From Actinostola sp. cb2023 (Eukaryota; Cnidaria; Anthozoa; Actiniaria; Actinostolidae): a stretch of 64,000 nucleotides of DNA. This document shows positions 55,641 through 64,000 of the stretch, piece after piece. The stretch spans positions 834,501-898,500 of the forward strand of contig JAUJYZ010000948.1 in assembly GCA_033675265.1 (NCBI GenBank). The letters run 5' to 3'. The notes under the pieces are model-generated. The model ran no database searches, was not told where the DNA came from, and saw only the letters and a program-made list of their open reading frames with translations. The position numbers were made by a program, and so were the translations under genes. Positions within the stretch are counted from its first letter, which is position 1; every line of letters starts with the position of its first letter.

Positions 55641-56084
55641 AAGAGCGTGCGTATTTTCCAGCGAAATGTGGTACTATTTACAGCTATTTTAAAAAGGTTG
55701 TCCGCGAAGTCGAGCTTAACGTGATCAGAGAAACTATGTAGCTATCATCATTACCATATCAAGTTCAATCAAGATTTTACTATTTGAATTCCATCATCCG
55801 TGATTGACAACCTTTTTGAACCAGGAATTTATTGTTTTAGAATTTCTTTTAGAGGTTAGCGAGAATTATTGATGACGTTGAACATCCGGGATATTTCATT
55901 GTGGTATTTGGTCGTGAACCAATTATTTCAGGAAACATTTACAAGGTCGTTCTACCTTTGATCGGTTTCTAGATTTTGAACTGATAATTTTGGCAGGAAA
56001 ACAATGTTGTTTTCCTTTTTAGTTTTTTTTTCCTTTATTTTCTTCTTTTCTTCGCATCATCATCGTGAACAATGTGCAACAATA

Positions 56085-56133
56085 ATAATAACAACAACAA
56101 CAGCATGACCACTGCTGTCGTCATCAGCATTAC

Positions 56134-56165
<32 letters not shown>

Positions 56166-56280
56166 CCATCATCATCATTACTATCATCATCACCATTACA
56201 TCATCAACATTATTATCATCATTATCATTACTATCATCAACATCACTATCATTACCATCATTATCATCGTCATCATTACC
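56085..56280. repeat. CAT-rich microsatellite
   Basis: (AAC)n followed by (ATC)n with ATT variants. Confidence 0.85.
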
Positions 56281-56552
56281 AAAAAGATTTGATTTACTAT
56301 TTAACATCAAAATGCAGCTAGTGCATAAAATATACAAAATGAAAGAAAATGTTCAGCCAACAATAGAAAGAATGTATCGACATATATCATCATCATCACC
56401 ATCATCATACTCATGTATGTATGTATATCATAATGTAGATGGAAGGCTACAAATATAAATCTATTTATGGCATTATGGGAATAACACTGCATACACTGAC
56501 TAAAAACGAAGCTCAAAGCCGGTCTTTGAGCCAGTTTGGATTGGTCAGACTT

Positions 56553-56697
56553 GAAAACCCAGGGGGGGGGGGGGGGGGGTACTCAGGGGTATCAGTGACG
56601 GGGAGGTGCGAAGACCTTTTTTGGGTTAAAAAGTTTGGCCTCATTCGCACCTCCCCGTCACTGATACCCCTGAGTACCTCCCCTGGGCTTGAAAACC
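56553..56697. repeat. Foldback with poly-G arm
   Basis: CTTGAAAACCCAGGGG..GTACTCAGGGGTATCAGTGA pairs with TCACTGATACCCCTGAGTAC..CCCTGGGCTTGAAAACC. The arms are about 60 bp with a G run of about 18 in the left one. The outermost TTGAAAACC is a direct, not inverted, repeat. Confidence 0.75.
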
Positions 56698-57047
56698 AAC
56701 TGTAAGTTTGGACTGCAAAGCGAGAGCTAGACCGAGAGTTCAACTTAGAAAAGCCTCTACAAATAGAGTGGTCGGTATGGGTGGGGTTTGATAACAATAC
56801 TTATCAATGTAGCGATGTTTCGTATTTTGATTTCAGTAGATCAGCTAGCAAATCGATCTCTGTTTGGCTATTGATAGCTTGATAGGATGAACGATCGTAA
56901 CGTAGCTAGTACGTATTCGTCCAGAATTTGAAGCCAGATATCAGAGGTGCTTTCCATTTGTTCAAAACATTCGGTTGGGGTCAGACCGATGCATGATGGT
57001 AAGAACTTTTCCACTCACGTAGCAAACCAGATGGAATGTGAGCTTAC

Positions 57048-57225
57048 CATTAATGCTTTGATCCGGTTTGGATTTGGCCGGAATGTATTCTGTGGGATCC
57101 GGAAAATTAACCATACCATTTAACTCCCAACCGAAATTACCGGTTTTTCGAACCGATTTGGAAAGCACCCAAGATTTATGGGCGTTCCCAGGCAGATCCA
57201 GTCCCGCGCTTTTCACTCCAAGGTA
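57048..57225 (-). CDS. Orphan exon-like ORF, unrecognised protein
   Basis: On the minus strand an open 59-codon segment lies between a good acceptor (CGTTTCCAG) and a good donor (GTAAGC). It reads protein-like: YLGVKSAGLDLPGNAHKSW, then GNFGWELNGMVNFPDP. I do not recognise the family. The frame stays open for another 28 codons past the donor, so it may be a terminal exon. No partner exon was found on either side, so a gene fragment or an unfinished gene model is possible. Confidence 0.35.
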
Positions 57226-58940
57226 CTGGAAACGAAAGAGCTACCTCAAAATGTAAAGTACCCATAATTCTTTGAGAGCAAATGATGCCACAAGTCACTG
57301 GGCTCGTCTCCCAGTAAGCGCATGCGCACTGAAAGCGAGAGCCTCATTTAAATATTCTGCTCTTAGTCTGGGAGCGAGAGCTCTATGGCTTTGTACTTTT
57401 CATAGTAGGTAAGCTTATAACGAAAAACAAACTTTATAAGCAAAACTTTGTAAACTAAAATAAGTGAATATAATATATAGAAAAACACAATATATCTCTA
57501 AACATGCAAATGTGAAACGCTTACTTTTTACAACCCTTTTGTGAATAGTTTTATACTTAGAAGAACGACGAGAACTCTTTTCTACAGTTAACGGGTTCCC
57601 TCGTCTTGTGATTACTAATTTGTATTGCCTATTTTTAATGAACTTTGGGGATAAAAAGGCCAAAAAGAGATAGATATTCAATCTAGCTGTAAGTCAGTCC
57701 CAGACTCCTTTTTCGCCCGCGCCGTTATCGATAGCGGAAATGAGTGTGGGACTGGACTAGCTGTAAGTATGACGTGCTGGATATATTTCTACTTGCGTTG
57801 CAGCCAAACCGTTTTCATTTAACAGTCTAGATTTAGAAATCCTTTGTAAAGCCGCTGACCAAAAATAAACGATACGCCCTTACAATCGACGCGTGTCTTG
57901 TCTTTACTAGTAAGTTACTGCTGGGAGAAAGGCAAGGAGATAATTAGCCGCAGTGACGGCTCTTTGGGGACTGGGGAGGGGGAAGTCCCCCTTCCCCTCC
58001 CCCCTTCCTAGTCCCTCTAGCCGGGGAGACGAGAGATCTTTAGATCGAGTTTTAGCACAGCCCCTTATACTTGCGTTAGCCCGTCTTCCCACGACTTCCC
58101 AGCCCTTATGTTTGTGCTTGCGTTGAAACCCACCCCTCCCCCCTCAGGCTTGGAAACCCCCCCCCCCTCCCCTAGGCTTGAGTAAGTATAAAGGACGTTG
58201 TTCCATTCTGCATAAGCAGCAGGAAGTGAAAAAATAAAATTCCCCCATTTATTTTGCTTATATGCTTGCGTCGATTGTTGAAAGACTTTATTTATGATTT
58301 CTTGCTTTTATTTCTGTATTTTTAATCATTCTTCTAATCGACGAAACGAAACTTGGTGGAGAGGCCCGCCCCGCGCGCTAGAATGCAAGGGGTCTGGGTA
58401 CGATACATATTTTGTCATACTCTTTGATTGGTCAATATTAAACGTCGTTTACTGTTATTACTGTGAGGAGTGTTTGGTAACTTCTCTAACTAAGCAAACG
58501 GATTGAAACTAAAGGTAAGTCTAGCTAGTTTAAAGCATCGATTTTCTCGTAACTTTACCATGGTTCGTCAGTTGGCTGCGAGGGAGACTATTACTTAACG
58601 GGATTATAACTACATTTTATCAAAAGTTCACTGAACTAAAACTAGATTATGTCACTCGTTATTTTTGAAGTAATTTCAAGAAAACAATACGAGCAACAAT
58701 CCTTCCTTCGTCATCGCGTAAGACGTCAGAAAATGATTGTGAATGTTTGTACTTCTGCATTTGCAATCATGTGCGCAATCGCAGTTGGAGAGAGAAAGCA
58801 ACTTCGTTCATGCATTTGATTTCCGTCTTTCTCAATCACGGGAGACCTCCCGGGATGAAATGATACAACTGTTAGTTGGATAAGTAGCTTACAACATTAG
58901 CGGCATAACAATTACAGAGTGAGACACGCTGTAATCACTA

Positions 58941-59261
58941 GTAGTCGTTTTCGTATGAGTGGGAAAGCTATGGTACCGTGACACTCAAATGGCTTCCTTT
59001 CTAAACCAATCAAAAGGCGTGCAGATGAACCTACGGTACCGTGACACTCAAATGGCTTCCTTTCTAAACCAATCAAAAAGCGTGCAGATGAACCTACGGT
59101 ACCGTGACACTCAAATGGCTTCCTTTCTAAACCAATCAAAAAGCGTGCAGATGACCTACAGTACCGTGACACTCCAATGGCTTCCTTTCTAAACCAATCA
59201 AAAAGCGTGCAGATGCATCTCAGCGCGGTGCGGTAACTTTCCCACTCATACGAAAACGACT
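58941..59261. mobile_element. MITE family CGTTTTCGTATGAGTGGG, copy 3, with internal 63-bp quadruplication
   Basis: Both 24-bp ends are present. The interior is four tandem units of about 63 bp beginning TACCGTGACACTCAAATGGC (58974, 59037, 59100, 59162), each carrying AACCAATCAAAA. Confidence 0.8.
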
Positions 59262-59449
59262 CTATTGCACACAATGTTGCACCTTAAGGAATTGCAACAA
59301 GAGGAAAGTATGTTACAGAGATTTTTATGAAATAAAGAGCGAGACGCATTTCTCTCTAACATACAATAAATATTTTATCTCCACAAATAAATATGCATAT
59401 TACATGGGTACATGGCTCACTGGGTCATGGGATTAATACAGAGTGATGC

Positions 59450-59535
59450 TAATAATAATAATAATAAGCTTTATTTAAGCAGGGAACACCTTCAGCAAGC
59501 TGTTCTCCCAGGTGTCCCTGACATCAATAAATATA
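59450..59535 (-). mobile_element. Retroposon 3' tail, reverse orientation
   Basis: On the minus strand GTTCCCTGCTTAAATAAAGC is followed by (TTA)n, the same ending type as 38960-39117. Confidence 0.45.
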
Positions 59536-59575
59536 CAAAATATACAATATACATCAATATAATATAAGATACAGC

Positions 59576-59850
59576 CTTTTGCAAAAATTCTGTCGCGACC
59601 AAGTATATCAGTATATCAATATATCAAGTGCATTATGGGTAATTAAATAATCAACAATTCCTCTTAAAGTGGTTTGACACTAGCAAAGTTGGTGGTTATA
59701 TTTAGCATAATGTTCGTTTTAGTCTTAAGTTTGTTGTTTGTAAGTATCTGATGCATATTTTGTAGGAAAACTCTAAAATAGCATTATCCATAATGCACCC
59801 GATATATTGATATATTGATATACTTGAGTGCCAGAATATTTGCAAAGGGC
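59576..59850. mobile_element. MITE-like foldback, about 65-bp arms
   Basis: TTTTGCAAAAATTCTG.. pairs with the segment ending GAATATTTGCAAAG. The inner arms GTATATCAGTATATCAATAT and GTGCATTATGG with complements are well matched. Confidence 0.7.
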
Positions 59851-60209
59851 TGTAAGATAAATATATACACAATAAATACAATACATATTAATGGATTATT
59901 AAGATGAAATATAGAGTATGTATGAGCTTATTTGAGGCATTGGTTGCATGATAATAACTAATCAATGACAATGATTATTCTATTGCATTTTGGGCACAGA
60001 AACTGCTTCAAGCAAATGTACATAGTCAGTCAAGTATATCTACAAATGTACATGGACACCCCTAAAAAGGGCATGTTTGTTTTGCACTGCACTGCTGTAT
60101 TACATTACCAGTAAAATAAAATTTGACTTCAATATCATCATAATTTAGTAGATCGTAAGTGTGAGACAGTCATCCATATCTTTGCATATAAAAGTACATT
60201 GGATATATC

Positions 60210-60641
60210 TTAAATACTGCTTTTTACTTTCTTTGTTAATGTACCATCACTATCGTTTGATTCATGACAATCAACTAATGGTCGTTTTACAGGGGAATCA
60301 TTGTCATCATTCAGACCTTCATTACCAATGTGATCGTCCTCTGTTTTGATACCGTTTGCCTCTGATGACACACCACTGCAAGTACCTGAATCATTTGCGA
60401 TTGTACCATTATGGTAGTCACTGGATTCAGTTTTAACAGTAGTTTTGTCTTCATCTTCTTGCTCGCTATCAGATTGTTCTGGCTCTGGTTCTAAATCTTC
60501 TTTCAAGACACTAGTACATAATGCAGGATCATTTTCAGGATGAAAGCCATGGTAGGTAGGTAATGTCAAGTTCAAGGATTCTAAGACTTTTTTCATGACA
60601 TCGTCCACGAAGTAGTTGATCTTTAAATCTGCTTTTTTGTC
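60210..60641 (-). CDS. SIRT6: SIRT6 exon 6, C-terminal tail
   Basis: Acceptor CTTTGCAG, stop TAA at 60212-60210. It opens [20 protein letters not shown] (human HADLRIHGYVDEVMTRLM). An acidic tail ([16 protein letters not shown]) follows, with a basic end. Confidence 0.93.
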   Translation of the reverse strand, partial: DKKADLKINYFVDDVMKKVLESLNLTLPTYHGFHPENDPALCTSVLKEDLEPEPEQSDSEQEDEDKTTVKTESSDYHNGTIANDSGTCSGVSSEANGIKTEDDHIGNEGLNDDNDSPVKRPLVDCHESNDSDGTLTKKVKSSI

Positions 60642-62240
60642 CTGCAAAGACATAAGTAATACCATAAGTTTTTACACACTGTTTGGAGGATGAGAGCATG
60701 GTACAGAATGCACACAACATTCATTAAGCAGGACACATGCAAGGCCAGCACTAACACTGTGGCTTGTCTGTATGAAAGTTTATGATGCAACAGTTCAACA
60801 GGGACCAGATGAAGTGCCCACCTTAGAGAAGTGTTTGGTTTTTAAGGTGTGTCCATCTATAACAGTTGACTGTACATGTATGTCATATTAGAACCATTAC
60901 ATGTAATCCATTTTAGCATGCTGAGCAGATGAGTACCATAATGATTCGAACAAGTGCCACTTTTGTGGGGGTCGAGGGGACGCTTATTAAGGAGGGGACG
61001 CTTATTAGGGAGGGGGTGCTTATTTAATTTTTTGGAAAATACCAAAATTTGAGTCGATATAACAGAACTTTATTAAGGAAAACTGGAACAGTAACAGGAA
61101 TTATTGATAAGGTGAAAAACGGCTTTGTACAATATTAACATTCTTGAAGTTTTTTTATTTGATTAGTGCCTTTGGCTTTCATGGAGATGGATCATTTATT
61201 GTGATTACCATGTTATGTTGTTCAGTGCTCAAACAATGACATATTTTTGGGGGGAGTGGAAGGGGCGCTTATTTGGGAAAGGGCACTTATTTCAAAAATG
61301 GAGGTCAAGGGGGGCGCTTATTTAAAGAAGAGTGCTTATCTAAATTATTCTGTTCAAATACATGCTAAAGAGGTGCACACGTGGCTACATGCTTTGATGA
61401 CTCTGAGAAATGATCTGAGAAAAGCGGGGTGAATATAAGGTTAAAGTAGGGTGAATGAATGAATGAATGAATGAATGAATGAATGAATGAATGCATGAAT
61501 TTTTCTAGTAATCTTCTTACATGTTTAGTTTTCTGAAGATTAACAATCACTATTTTCCCCCCATTCTTTTTGGTCATTAATGGCAGGTTGCCACTTGGTA
61601 AGATTTGTAATGATGTTCCAAGACAAATTGAGAGATCTGCTTGCCTGTGAGAAGAAGAAACACATAAAAAAGATAAGATAAACACTTCTAACACAAATAC
61701 TCTTCTCAGCCAGGCTCCTTTGAATCGAACCCCAACACTGGTGAGAGACGGAGGCAAGGGTGATAGACAGATGACATGCTTGATTGGAAAATATAATAAC
61801 AATAGAATGGTTGATACAGTATCAATCAGTGAGTTCAACATACCTTGATTGCCGTTCAGCTGACAAGAGATCATTAAAAGGTAAGTTGTCTTCCCAGTCA
61901 AGTATTGTGTCCCGTAACTTGCCCCTGTAGTATATGTACAAATGTATCAATAAAGGGATATATACATGTATATGAAGTTCTTCCATGGCAAATGAAATAA
62001 ATCCACCTCTCCCTGCCAAAAGTTTTCTATCTCCAGATGAATGGAGAAACTGGGAAATGGAAGGGAAAAAGAGAGATTGGGAAGTTGGAAGGGAGAGAGA
62101 GCAGACAACATGGGTGTAGGCAGGAGGAGGTCACAGGGTGTCTGTGAACCCCCCTTCCTCTGGTTCTACTCTTTAAATTTATATGTTTGAGGGGGGGGGG
62201 GGGGGGGGGGGGATTTGGTGGTGAACGATATGGAGTGTGA

Positions 62241-62271
<31 letters not shown>

Positions 62272-63347
62272 AAAAAATCGCCCCCCCAATGGAAAATCCT
62301 GACTACGCCCCTGGACAAATATGCAATTTTCAATTAGTGCCATTTTATACCTTCAAAGGTTAATTCCTATTAACCTTTGAATTTATCATTATACACCAAC
62401 ACAGCCCTTACTAGTGTACTTGCTAGTTTCCATTTCTATTTTATACCTGCAATGGCCTCTCTGTCTCTTTTGCTCACATGACCTGCCATTTCTTTTAAGT
62501 CCCACGGTTGTAGTAGCAGTCTTTCTTATGTATTCTTTCCCACATTTGTCACATTTATCAACAAACATGTTGCCATGGAGCTCTGATAGCTTGGACCTTG
62601 GATGAAAATAGGAACTTAATTTATGCTGCTAGACAACTTCCAGACAACTGTTCTTTGCGCTGATATAACTGTTTTACATATCAACGAGCTGGAACAGTTT
62701 TATTGGCTAATAGTAATACTAGTAATGTAGTTATAAATACATGCAAGTACTCCAATGTCATACTTTTAAGCTGTACACGTCACATGTAAGCTGTCATACT
62801 ACAGGTAGAGAGTTGGCTTGAATGTGCAAACCGATTTAGCACTAAAATTAAAATACATCTAAATATCATATAAATTGACGATTAGTATATTTTACCTCGG
62901 AAATCCCGATTTTAGATGCAAACCATCGACATTTTGGCTGATGACATAATGAATGAGTCCTTCCTGAACCATCTTCATCAAAGCCATGTGAGTCAACGAA
63001 GGCTCAGCTGTCTCAAAAGATACTTCGAAATTAGGACTTAAGCCCTTCTCTTCTAAAGTCCATACTCCTTTAGGCCCACGAAAATCTGGAATTCCCGACG
63101 ATGTGCTGATACCGGCGCCGGTATGAACAACAACATGGCTGGCATCGCGGATCCATTCGACCAAACGCTCAACTTTCGACTCCAATTCCTCAGCTGAATC
63201 GAAATACTGAAGCAAAATACAACGATGAACAGTTAGCATAGACATTCAAAATTGCTCAGTTCAATTTTCGTGGAAATCTACCTCTGGTAAGCCGCATTTT
63301 CCTTTGTTAGGATAGTCAGATAGTCCAGCAGCGTAGTTCACTGACAT
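60210..63347 (-). CDS. SIRT6: Sirtuin 6, NAD-dependent protein deacylase, 6 coding exons
   Basis: SIRT6 is a nuclear sirtuin. It removes acetyl and long-chain acyl groups from histone H3 and other proteins using NAD, and acts in DNA repair, telomere upkeep and glucose metabolism. Exons (minus): 63347-63282, 63206-62896, 62596-62447, 61924-61844, 61644-61521, 60641-60210. They join in frame to 387 aa (human 355). The start [10 protein letters not shown] is identical to human. Seen motifs: [18 protein letters not shown] (NAD binding, residues 50-67), SQNVDGLH (112-119), catalytic His133 in LHGNM, zinc cysteines 141, 144, 166 and 175, and [13 protein letters not shown]. The C-terminal 100 residues are acidic, then basic (KRP, KKVK), probably a nuclear localisation signal as in the human tail. 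All catalytic residues are present. Confidence 0.97.
60642..61520. repeat. SIRT6 intron 5 with GCGCTTATT repeats
   Basis: Between 60960 and 61345 there are about six copies of GGGGCGCTTATT-like sequence in direct orientation on both sides of a unique centre. A (GAAT)n run lies at 61449-61497. Confidence 0.65.
61521..61644 (-). CDS. SIRT6: SIRT6 exon 5
   Basis: Acceptor CTCACAG, donor GTAAGA. It encodes [20 protein letters not shown] and [14 protein letters not shown]. Confidence 0.96.
61844..61924 (-). CDS. SIRT6: SIRT6 exon 4
   Basis: Acceptor ACTACAG, donor GTATGT. It encodes [15 protein letters not shown], matching human [15 protein letters not shown]. Confidence 0.95.
62100..62320. repeat. 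Foldback with G22 and C29 homopolymers in SIRT6 intron 3
   Basis: A G run at 62191-62212 faces a C run at 62241-62269 across 28 bp. The outer sequence GTGTAGGCAGG and TGACTACGCCCCTG suggests the ends of an old MITE. Confidence 0.6.
62447..62596 (-). CDS. SIRT6: SIRT6 exon 3 (residues 126-176), catalytic His and zinc ligands
   Basis: Acceptor CATCCAAG, donor GTATAA. It contains [20 protein letters not shown] and the later cysteine pair. Confidence 0.95.
62896..63206 (-). CDS. SIRT6: SIRT6 exon 2 (residues 23-126), NAD-binding core
   Basis: Acceptor TGCTTCAG, donor GTAAAA. It contains [18 protein letters not shown] and [15 protein letters not shown]. Confidence 0.96.
63282..63347 (-). CDS. 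SIRT6: SIRT6 exon 1 (residues 1-22)
   Basis: Start ATG at 63347-63345. It encodes [19 protein letters not shown], matching human from residue 1. Donor GTAGAT; phase 0. Confidence 0.95.
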
Positions 63348-63449
63348 TTTAATTTCACTTGCTCCTGAAGTTGGAGAGGAAACTGGGAATAGGCACTTTA
63401 TTTTATGATCGCATGGGGCACCATTCGAATAAGGGACCTTATTTTCAAG
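63348..63449. promoter_or_regulatory. Bidirectional promoter between SIRT6 and NR2C2AP
   Basis: Only 102 bp separate the two divergent start codons. CAAGATGGCGGAC at 63447-63459 spans the NR2C2AP start and matches the YY1-type AAnATGGCGG element found at metazoan start sites. The geometry is seen; promoter function is inferred. The 5' UTRs must be very short or overlap. Confidence 0.7.
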
Positions 63450-63499
63450 ATGGCGGACGAGACCGAAGTTTCGTTGATAGATGGAAATACTCGTATTAA
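63450..63499 (+). CDS. NR2C2AP: NR2C2AP exon 1
   Basis: ATG at 63450 in a good context (CAAGATGGCG). Donor GTGAGT follows 63499; phase 2. Confidence 0.85.
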
Positions 63500-63788
63500 G
63501 TGAGTAACTGGGAAACGTAGGGACGAAATTTTGATACACTTTGAAACATAAATATCATGTAGCCATGGTGGTGAAACTAGAGATTCTTCGGATTTTCTAG
63601 CGCGCAGAAAATTAAAATTCGAGTGTCGCAAAAGCCAAAAATGCCCCAAAATGTTAATAGTATAAGTTGATATTATATTAATGTTATCCCTTTTAAGGGT
63701 TAGCTCAGTACTGAATAGAGATGTCAAGGAATACGGAAAGCAATTCATGTTTGACGGTGAGGAAGAGACTTGTTGGAACTCTGACCAG
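63450..63788 (+). CDS. NR2C2AP: NR2C2AP (TRA16-like), first two exons, cut by window end
   Basis: Human NR2C2AP (TRA16) binds the orphan nuclear receptor NR2C2 (TR4) and has a galactose-binding-like beta-sandwich fold. Exons 63450-63499 and 63698-63788 join in frame. The second encodes VSSVLNRDVKEYGKQF and DGEEETCWNSDQ, against human VSSVLNRNTRQFGKKH and DQDEETCWNSDQ. The N-terminal 16 residues (MADETEVSLIDGNTRI) are not conserved with human. The rest (QWVTLEF onward) is not in the window. Confidence 0.9.
63698..63788 (+). CDS. NR2C2AP: NR2C2AP exon 2
   Basis: Acceptor CCTTTTAAG, donor GTGAAA, phase 0 out. It holds the EEETCWNSDQ signature. Confidence 0.92.
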
Positions 63789-63907
63789 GTGAAACACAGG
63801 AAGCCCAAATTTGAGATTAGCAACACACCTTGCATAATGTTATTCCCATTATATTAAATACATCTACAATACAATATATACATTTGCCATTTGTTATTTT
63901 GCAAACT

Positions 63908-63986
63908 TGTGTGGCTGAGTGACCTGTGGCCGGGACTCCCATTGCCAGGTTTCATATCGTGAGAGACTGGGTACGAATCCCTAAAT
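63908..63986 (+). other. tRNA-like sequence, probably a SINE head or tRNA pseudogene
   Basis: TGGCTGAGTGACCTG resembles a pol III A box and GGGTACGAATCCC a B box, about 50 bp apart. A proper acceptor-stem pair is not evident, so a functional tRNA is unlikely. Confidence 0.4.
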
Positions 63987-64000
63987 ATTGTAATAATGAA

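Larger units (their letters stand above)
54324..60209. other. Intergenic region between the KSR-like gene and SIRT6
   Basis: No complete gene was found. Apart from the listed repeats and one orphan exon-like ORF, the sequence is AT-rich with G/C homopolymer stretches (57958-58010, 58118-58180). An AATAAA near 54972 could end the KSR transcript. Confidence 0.5.

Noticed and set aside
55853..55975. Open segment after TTTCTTTTAG reading RLARIIDDVEHPG
   Set aside because: Looks slightly protein-like, but it is short, ends in a stop, has a weak donor and no partner exon.
57415..57681. 88-aa minus ORF with a basic N-terminal half
   Set aside because: No domain, AT-rich, no supporting splice sites or homology that I can recognise.

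Overview
The window is animal nuclear DNA. It carries intron-rich genes with GT-AG introns, large repeat-filled introns, no operons, and orthologues of four metazoan genes. The AT-rich noncoding sequence, many miniature inverted-repeat elements and an SIRT6/NR2C2AP head-to-head pair suit a marine invertebrate. I lean towards a cnidarian (anthozoan), but that is inference and nothing here proves it.

Layout. (1) 1-14612, + strand: a CRTC gene (CREB-regulated transcription coactivator) in 8 coding exons, with every splice phase consistent, predicted 468 aa. Its 8.7-kb fourth intron is packed with foldback elements. (2) 14613-18040: a CAT/CAC-rich minisatellite with an 80-bp period that begins within about 15 bp of the CRTC stop codon. 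(3) 18.0-28.1 kb: no gene recognised; several MITE-like elements, including a 2.7-kb element with about 165-bp terminal inverted repeats and a second foldback nested in it. (4) 28573-54323, + strand: a gene for a KSR-like protein (kinase suppressor of Ras) assembled from 14 exons, with a C1 zinc finger followed by a protein-kinase fold. The kinase fold has lost the beta3 lysine, the catalytic-loop aspartate, the DFG motif and the F-helix aspartate. The N-terminus was not found. Its introns hold several kilobases of satellite arrays. (5) 54.3-60.2 kb: intergenic repeats and one orphan exon-like ORF on the minus strand. (6) 60210-63347, minus strand: a complete SIRT6 gene, 6 coding exons, 387 aa. 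(7) 63450 onward, + strand: the first two coding exons of NR2C2AP, divergent from SIRT6 with 102 bp between the two start codons. The gene runs off the window.

Functional links are limited. CRTC couples cAMP/calcium and energy signalling to CREB. KSR scaffolds Raf-MEK-ERK signalling. SIRT6 is a chromatin NAD-dependent deacylase. They share a neighbourhood, not a pathway. The most unusual protein is the degenerate KSR pseudokinase. The most unusual DNA feature is a set of six CAT/ATC-biased arrays, all with the same strand polarity, lying 3' of or inside the two + strand genes.
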